DNA of 5,470 nt from Anaerolineae bacterium (GTDB lineage: Bacteria > Chloroflexota > Anaerolineae > UBA4142). The first letter of the stretch is position 1; every line of letters starts with the position of its first letter. A program made the position numbers and the translations under genes. Positions 1-3,966 of the stretch are shown one piece after another. The notes beneath the pieces are model-generated. The model did no database searches and was not told the origin of the DNA. It worked only from the letters and a program-made list of their open reading frames with translations. The DNA is taken from contig DAIDTM010000030.1 in the NCBI GenBank assembly GCA_027457205.1, positions 1-5,470 of the forward strand, read 5' to 3'.

Positions 1-6
1 ATTTTT

Positions 7-12
7 CCCTCC
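7..12 (-). promoter_or_regulatory. Probable ribosome binding site of a gene beyond the left edge
   Basis: On the minus strand GGAGGG is followed by AAAAAT and then the window edge. If the next base is G, an ATG sits four to five bases downstream, which is ideal spacing. This suggests that another same-strand gene begins exactly at the edge. Confidence 0.4.
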
Positions 13-24
13 GAGACGATTTAG

Positions 25-50
25 GATTTCAGATTTATGATTTCAGATTT
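25..50. repeat. Direct repeat of 12 bp (GATTTCAGATTT x2)
   Basis: GATTTCAGATTT occurs at 25-36 and again at 39-50, a 14-bp period. It lies in the AT-rich stretch after the membrane-protein gene. The neighbouring 71-97 region also has two spaced copies of a TCGGATT-like unit on the minus strand. No hairpin with a T-run, and so no intrinsic terminator, is seen. Confidence 0.7.
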
Positions 51-84
51 GCGGTTCGCCTCGCGCCAACGCCAAATCCGAAAC

Positions 85-513
85 CTAGAATCCGAGAAAA
101 GGTGTAATTCGCACCAGAAAGTCGTGTATCGGTTCCAGTGCCAGCCCCGCTGGAAGCCACACGAAAACGAAATTCCAGCGAATCAATCCGTTCAGACTGC
201 CGCCTGGCGAGTTGGCGTAATCCCACGGTTTCTTGCCGGTGATTTTCCAGATCAGCCAACCGCTGATGTATTCGACTAGCCAAAAGCCGATGAGATAAAC
301 CACCCCGCGGACGAGAACGAATTGGGCGCGCAATGCGTCGTGCAGCGGCTCGTACAGAAACGCGATCGATCCGTACAGCGGGAAAGCCCAGAGCGATGTC
401 TCGCCCATCAGCAGCCAATCGCGCGCAACGCCCGTCACGCGCTTGCGGACTGCCGTCCACACGATTTCGCTGCACCAGCCGAGCGCGCCATAGATGAAAA
501 ATCTGATTTCCAA
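85..513 (-). CDS. Small membrane protein, putative ABC-transporter type IV (CmpB/PF06541-like)
   Basis: This 142-residue integral membrane protein has about four hydrophobic segments (roughly residues 2-20, 41-58, 66-89 and 108-127). The opening FIYGALGWCSEIVWTA (6-21), the central WAFPLYGSIAFLYEPL (42-57) and the later EYISGWLIWKITGKKPWDY (81-99) followed by SLNGLIRW (106-113) match the conserved pattern of the family named putative ABC-transporter type IV. Despite the name, a transport role is not established for most members, and no ATPase gene is visible here. The only workable start is TTG 511-513, with no clear ribosome binding site. It lies in the same reading frame as the dehydrogenase, one codon after its TAG stop, so it probably depends on translational coupling or readthrough. 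Confidence 0.75.
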   Translation of the reverse strand: MEIRFFIYGALGWCSEIVWTAVRKRVTGVARDWLLMGETSLWAFPLYGSIAFLYEPLHDALRAQFVLVRGVVYLIGFWLVEYISGWLIWKITGKKPWDYANSPGGSLNGLIRWNFVFVWLPAGLALEPIHDFLVRITPFLGF

Positions 514-516
514 TTT

Positions 517-1518
517 CTATCGTCCAACGTCCAGCACCGCCGCTCCGCGAATCTGACTTGCCTTCAGCATCTGCAACACGCGGTTCGCCTCGCGCAGCGG
601 GAACATTTCGACTTCTGTCCGCACCGGGATTTCTGCCGCGACCTTGAGCAGTTCTTCCGCGTCCTGCCGCGTGCTGTTCGCCACGCTCCGAATCGTCCGC
701 TCGTGATAAAGCAGGTTGTAATCGATCTGCGGAATCGGCGTGCTATAAATACCGGCGTGGGCGACCGTCCCGCCTTTTCGCATCACGCGCAGCGCGTCGA
801 GTACGAGCGCGCCCACCGGCGCGAAGACGATCGCGCGGTCGATCAGCTTGGGCGGCGTCTCTTCCGCGCCGCCTGCCCACGCCGCGCCGAGTTCGCGCGC
901 CAGCCGGCGGTGTTCTTCGCCGCGCGTGAACACGTACGCCTCGCACTGCCAGTGCCGCGCGATTTGCAGCGTGATGTGCGCGCTCGCGCCAAGACCAAAC
1001 AAGCCGATGCGCTCGCCGCGCTGCAAATCGCTCAGTCGCAGCGCGCGATAGCCGATGACGCCGCCGCACAATAGCGGCGCGGCTTGCGCGTCGGCGAATA
1101 CGTCAGGAATTTTGTACGCGAACTTTTCGTCGACGATGGTGTATTCCGCGTAGCCGCCGTCGACGTGCTGACCGGTAAAGCGTGCGTTCTCGCACAGATT
1201 TTCTTGACCGCGCTTGCAAAAATCGCACACGCCGCACGTCCAGTTCAGCCACGGCACGCCCACACGGTCGCCGACGCGAAACCGCGTCACGTCGCGTCCG
1301 GTCTGATCGACCATGCCGACAATCTGGTGTCCCGGTATCACCGGCAGTTTTGGCAGCGCGATCTCACCTTCGACCGTGTGCAGATCGGTGTGGCACACGC
1401 CGCACACGCTTACCGCAATCCGGATTTCGTTCGCGTGCGGCGTCGGCGTCTCGACCTGGGCGGACTCTAGAGGATTTTCGTCAACGGGTCTGGCGCGGCG
1501 CAAGACCATGGCGTTCAT
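517..1518 (-). CDS. Zinc-dependent medium-chain alcohol dehydrogenase
   Basis: This 333-residue cytoplasmic oxidoreductase should interconvert alcohols and aldehydes with NAD(P). The N-terminal GroES-like domain holds the catalytic zinc ligands C42 (CGVCHTD), H64 (PGHQIVG) and C151 (LLCGG), and the structural zinc set C95, C98, C101 and C109. The position after His64 is Gln rather than the common Glu of GHE, which I believe is characteristic of a subgroup of zinc ADHs. The Rossmann fold begins at GLFGLGASAH (172-181), a GxGxxA-type loop. R199 after the second strand hints at NADP(H), which is an inference. The start at ATG 1516-1518 fits family length, and ATG four codons in is an alternative. 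Neither has a convincing Shine-Dalgarno sequence, because the upstream 26 nt are mostly a short repeat. Substrate is unknown. Confidence 0.93.
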   Translation of the reverse strand: MNAMVLRRARPVDENPLESAQVETPTPHANEIRIAVSVCGVCHTDLHTVEGEIALPKLPVIPGHQIVGMVDQTGRDVTRFRVGDRVGVPWLNWTCGVCDFCKRGQENLCENARFTGQHVDGGYAEYTIVDEKFAYKIPDVFADAQAAPLLCGGVIGYRALRLSDLQRGERIGLFGLGASAHITLQIARHWQCEAYVFTRGEEHRRLARELGAAWAGGAEETPPKLIDRAIVFAPVGALVLDALRVMRKGGTVAHAGIYSTPIPQIDYNLLYHERTIRSVANSTRQDAEELLKVAAEIPVRTEVEMFPLREANRVLQMLKASQIRGAAVLDVGR

Positions 1519-1525
1519 CTGAACA

Positions 1526-1541
1526 TTTCAACGTTTCAACG
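1526..1541. repeat. Tandem 8-bp repeat (TTTCAACG x2) in the MaoC-ADH gap
   Basis: Two exact TTTCAACG copies lie back to back, preceded by a near copy (ACATTTCA) and followed by TTC. They fill most of the 26-nt gap. The core contains the palindrome AACGTT. The repeat occupies the place where a ribosome binding site for the dehydrogenase would be expected. Confidence 0.7.
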
Positions 1542-1544
1542 TTC

Positions 1545-2006
1545 TCACGATTTGCTTTTCACTAGCAGCGTCCACCTGCCCTGCTGCACCGATTCGCCGC
1601 GCTGATTGACCACGCGCGCGTCAAAGACCACAAATCCGCCGCCCGCGGCGCGCATCGCTTTCGCCTGCTTGACTTTGGCAACGACGTGAATCGTGTCGCC
1701 GATCTTGATGGCACCTTTGAATTTCCATTCCAAGCCAGTGAACGCGATGACGGTACCATCGACGAAACCCAGTTGCATCGCCAGCCCGGTGGCAACCGAC
1801 AAGCCCAGCAGTCCGTGCGAGATGCGCTCGCCGAACGGCGTCGTCTTGGCGTACTCGGCGTCCGTGTGAATCGTGTTGTAATCGCCGGAAACGCCGGCGA
1901 AATTCACAATGTCGGCTTCCGTGATCGTGCGCCCCTGCGTGACCACTTCCGTGCCTTCCGTGAATTCTTCAAAGTACATCCCGCGCGGTTGATAGGCGTT
2001 GGTCAT
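1545..2006 (-). CDS. MaoC-family hot-dog dehydratase (enoyl-CoA hydratase-like)
   Basis: This 153-residue protein starts at ATG 2004-2006, with GGAG seven to eight bases upstream. A longer frame running back into eno has no homologous sequence, so it is rejected. The single hot-dog domain carries the hydratase-2 motif FAGVSGDYNTIHTDAEYA (36-53), with the expected catalytic D42 and H47 and the conserved N44. The usual Pro after that Asn is Thr45 here. The helix that follows, RISHGLLGLSVATGLAM (61-77), is also typical. Such proteins hydrate (R)-specific 2-enoyl-CoA or related branched acyl-CoA substrates. The exact substrate cannot be read from sequence, and mesaconyl-CoA-type hydratases are an alternative. 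It sits between eno and a dehydrogenase gene in close same-strand order, suggesting co-transcription rather than a defined shared pathway. Confidence 0.88.
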   Translation of the reverse strand: MTNAYQPRGMYFEEFTEGTEVVTQGRTITEADIVNFAGVSGDYNTIHTDAEYAKTTPFGERISHGLLGLSVATGLAMQLGFVDGTVIAFTGLEWKFKGAIKIGDTIHVVAKVKQAKAMRAAGGGFVVFDARVVNQRGESVQQGRWTLLVKSKS

Positions 2007-2011
2007 CTCTA

Positions 2012-2017
2012 CTCTCC
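2012..2017 (-). promoter_or_regulatory. Ribosome binding site of the MaoC gene
   Basis: GGAGAG sits in the 23-nt gap after eno, about five to seven bases before ATG 2004-2006. It fixes the start of the hydratase and excludes the longer upstream-open frame. Confidence 0.7.
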
Positions 2018-2029
2018 AATCTCCGACAT

Positions 2030-3310
2030 CTAGTTTTTGAACGCGTCGCGACCCGCGTACTCCGCCGCGTCGCCCAGTTCCTCTTCGATGCGGAGCAACT
2101 GGTTGTACTTTGCCACGCGCTCGCTGCGCGCCGGCGCGCCGGTCTTGATCTGCCCGGCGTTCGTCGCGACAACGAGATCGGCGATGGTCGTGTCTTCCGT
2201 TTCGCCGGAGCGATGCGAGACGACCGCGCTCCACGCCGCGCGGTGCGCCATATCGATCGCGCTCAGCGTCTCGCTCAACGTACCGATTTGATTCAGCTTG
2301 ATGAGAATCGAATTCGCGACGCGCGCGGCGATGCCTTTCTTCAGTCGCTCGACGTTCGTCACAAAGAGGTCGTCGCCGACGAGTTGGATTTTATCGCCGA
2401 GGCGTTTGTTCAATTCCGCCCAGGCGTCCCAATCGTCTTCCGCCAAACCATCTTCGATAGAAATGATCGGATACTTGCTGCACAGGTCGGCGTAGAAATC
2501 GATCATCTGCGCGCCAGTGAGGATGCGCCCCTCTTTCCGCAGATTGTATTTTCCGCCTTCGTAGAATTCCGACGCGGCGGGATCGAGGCAGATAAAAATT
2601 TGCGTGCCGGCTTTGTAGCCAGCTTTGTCAATCGCTGTCAGAATCACTTCGATCGCTTCGGCGTTCGATTTGAGCGCGGGCGCAAAGCCGCCTTCGTCGC
2701 CGACGTTCGTGCTGTACCCCATGTCCTTCAAAACTTTTTTGAGCGATTGGTAAATGTCCGCGCCCCAGCGCAGCGCTTCGGAGAAATTCGTCGCGCCCGC
2801 CGGCGCGATCATAAATTCCTGAATGTCGGTCGATTGCCAGTTGGTGTGCGTGCCGCCATTGAGAATGTTCATCATCGGCACGGGCAGTACGCGCGCGCGC
2901 ACGCCGCCGAGGTAGCGATAGAGCGGTAGTTTTCTCGATTCCGCCGCGGCTTTCGCCACCGCGAGACTGACGCCGAGGAGCGCGTTCGCGCCGAGGTTGC
3001 TTTTGTTCGGCGCGCCGTCCAGTCCGATGAGCAGCGCGTCGATCATCTCTTGCTCCAGCGCGTCCCAGCCGACCAGTTCATCGGCAATCACTGTGGTGAC
3101 GTTCTGTACAGCTTTTAGAACACCTTTACCGCCAAAGCGATACTTGTCGCCGTCGCGCAGTTCGACGGCTTCGTGCGCGCCGGTCGACGCGCCGCTGGGC
3201 ACCGCCGCGCGTCCGAACGCGCCGTCTTCCAGGCGCACATCGACTTCGACCGTGGGGTTGCCGCGCGAGTCCAGGATTTCTCGCGCGACGATTTCTTCAA
3301 TGATGGACAT
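2030..3310 (-). CDS. eno: Enolase (phosphopyruvate hydratase)
   Basis: This enzyme of glycolysis and gluconeogenesis interconverts 2-phosphoglycerate and phosphoenolpyruvate, normally as a cytoplasmic Mg-dependent dimer or octamer. I choose ATG 3308-3310, giving 426 residues, the usual family length. AAGGAG lies nine bases before it. The in-frame TTG two codons earlier would leave only three bases. In this numbering the N-terminal signature SGASTGAHEA (39-48) is present. So are the catalytic residues H155, E165, E206 (GDEGGFAP), K338 (ILIKLNQIGT), H366 (SHRSGETED) and K389, and the Mg ligands D243 (CLDP), E286 (SIEDGL) and D313. One loop is atypical: NGGTHTNWQSTD replaces the common NGGxHADNxVD before QEFMI. 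All essential residues are intact. It lies 66 nt after the toxin gene and 23 nt before the MaoC gene. Confidence 0.98.
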   Translation of the reverse strand: MSIIEEIVAREILDSRGNPTVEVDVRLEDGAFGRAAVPSGASTGAHEAVELRDGDKYRFGGKGVLKAVQNVTTVIADELVGWDALEQEMIDALLIGLDGAPNKSNLGANALLGVSLAVAKAAAESRKLPLYRYLGGVRARVLPVPMMNILNGGTHTNWQSTDIQEFMIAPAGATNFSEALRWGADIYQSLKKVLKDMGYSTNVGDEGGFAPALKSNAEAIEVILTAIDKAGYKAGTQIFICLDPAASEFYEGGKYNLRKEGRILTGAQMIDFYADLCSKYPIISIEDGLAEDDWDAWAELNKRLGDKIQLVGDDLFVTNVERLKKGIAARVANSILIKLNQIGTLSETLSAIDMAHRAAWSAVVSHRSGETEDTTIADLVVATNAGQIKTGAPARSERVAKYNQLLRIEEELGDAAEYAGRDAFKN

Positions 3311-3319
3311 GTCCAATTG

Positions 3320-3325
3320 CTCCTT
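3320..3325 (-). promoter_or_regulatory. Ribosome binding site that decides the eno start
   Basis: AAGGAG is nine bases before ATG 3308-3310 but only three before the in-frame TTG 3314-3316. The spacing favours the ATG. Confidence 0.75.
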
Positions 3326-3376
3326 GGGTAGTCATCCAAAATTGTCGGGAGATTCAAAACCTCTCTTGCATGGTTG

Positions 3377-3718
3377 CTACTCCATCGCGTATGCGCGCGT
3401 GTGCGGTCCAAAGGTCAGAAATAGTACCGTCTTGTCCGCGAGTCCTTCGCAAAAGCAGAACTGACATTCAGTTACGCGGCGGCACTCTTCGCAAATGACA
3501 AAGATGATTCGAAAGTTGCGGTCAATGCGGAGACTGCGACAGCCGCGCAGATTCAGATGACCACTCCTATCGTCCAGGTACTCGGTGTTGTGGTACGGGT
3601 CTTGAAGGATGCGCTCCAGTTTGCGGTCGACGCGCGCGCGAAGGTTGGCGTAGCGCCGATAGTTCTCACTGAACAGTTTGGCGTATTCGTCCGCGTAGGG
3701 AAAGGTTCCCTTAATCAT
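3377..3718 (-). CDS. RelE/ParE-superfamily toxin with cysteine cluster
   Basis: This 113-residue protein starts at ATG 3716-3718, with GAGGAA seven bases upstream inside the antitoxin gene. After a helical N-terminus (residues 7-40, with RVDRKLERILQDP) comes HLNLRGCRSLRIDRNFRIIF (54-73), the core beta-strand signature of RelE/ParE toxins in which a basic surface binds mRNA on the ribosome or, in ParE, acts on gyrase. The C-terminus, FLTFGPHTRAY (100-110), matches the family's final strand. Between these lies an atypical C76-x2-C79-x5-C85-x2-C88-x-C90 cluster. The sequence does not say which of the two targets applies. Antitoxin is encoded immediately upstream with overlap. An alternative is a non-toxic RelE-fold housekeeping protein. 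Confidence 0.75.
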   Translation of the reverse strand: MIKGTFPYADEYAKLFSENYRRYANLRARVDRKLERILQDPYHNTEYLDDRSGHLNLRGCRSLRIDRNFRIIFVICEECRRVTECQFCFCEGLADKTVLFLTFGPHTRAYAME

Positions 3719-3947
3719 GGAGCGCTTCCTCGCGTGATAGCAATTTGACCTTGCCCGTCTGCGACTCGCTCAAAATCTGTTCCATGTCCAGATAGAGTGG
3801 AGAACCTGGCTCCAGGTAGATCACCCCAGGTTTCTTCGCTGCCGCCCGCACCAACTCTTCGCGCACGATTTTGCGAATTACTGGCTCAAGCGCGCGCACG
3901 AGTTTTCGTGTGTCAAATGACTCTACCGGTTGAACACGTGTCCTCAT
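3711..3947 (-). CDS. RelB-like antitoxin of a type II toxin-antitoxin pair
   Basis: This 78-residue protein starts at ATG 3945-3947, preceded by GAGGTG six to four bases upstream. It is small and highly charged. Residues 11-38 look like an amphipathic helix rich in Arg, Lys and Glu (KLVRALEPVIRKIVREEL). The C-terminal part, with SPLYLDMEQIL (49-59) and GKVKLLSREEAL (65-76), resembles the toxin-wrapping tail of many small antitoxins found upstream of RelE/ParE toxins. Its stop codon overlaps the toxin start by 8 nt (ATGATTAA), the usual coupling that keeps antitoxin in excess. The role is inferred mainly from size, order and overlap. No clear DNA-binding fold is recognisable, so autoregulation is possible but unproven. 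It begins 19 nt after the amrS stop. Confidence 0.7.
   Translation of the reverse strand: MRTRVQPVESFDTRKLVRALEPVIRKIVREELVRAAAKKPGVIYLEPGSPLYLDMEQILSESQTGKVKLLSREEALHD
3726..3731 (-). promoter_or_regulatory. Ribosome binding site of the toxin gene
   Basis: GAGGAA lies seven bases before the toxin ATG, inside the antitoxin coding sequence. It supports the overlapping start rather than a later one. Confidence 0.6.
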
Positions 3948-3951
3948 TCTT

Positions 3952-3957
3952 CACCTC
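3952..3957 (-). promoter_or_regulatory. Ribosome binding site of the antitoxin gene
   Basis: GAGGTG lies four bases before ATG 3945-3947 and just after the amrS stop. It supports this start and independent initiation within the operon. Confidence 0.6.
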
Positions 3958-3966
3958 ATAAAATAT

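Noticed and set aside
35..475. 146-codon minus-strand frame overlapping the membrane-protein gene
   Set aside because: It is arginine-rich, with no membrane segments or motifs. The other frame gives a clean family match.
322..1074. 250-codon open frame on the plus strand
   Set aside because: It lies opposite the dehydrogenase and membrane-protein genes. Its product is rich in Arg, His and Ala with no recognisable motif, as expected for an antisense shadow of GC-rich coding DNA.
2007..2234. N-terminal extension of the MaoC frame into eno
   Set aside because: The extra 76 residues are low-complexity Arg-rich sequence out of frame with enolase. The start at 2006 has a ribosome binding site and matches family length.
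2213..2929. 238-codon open frame on the plus strand
   Set aside because: It is fully antisense to enolase, has no motif and is arginine-rich. The enolase frame explains the openness.
3311..3376. Promoter or terminator in the gap between toxin and eno
   Set aside because: A TTGAAT word and a weak GAGA/TCTC stem are present, but there is no acceptable -10 partner and no T-run. The evidence is too weak to list.
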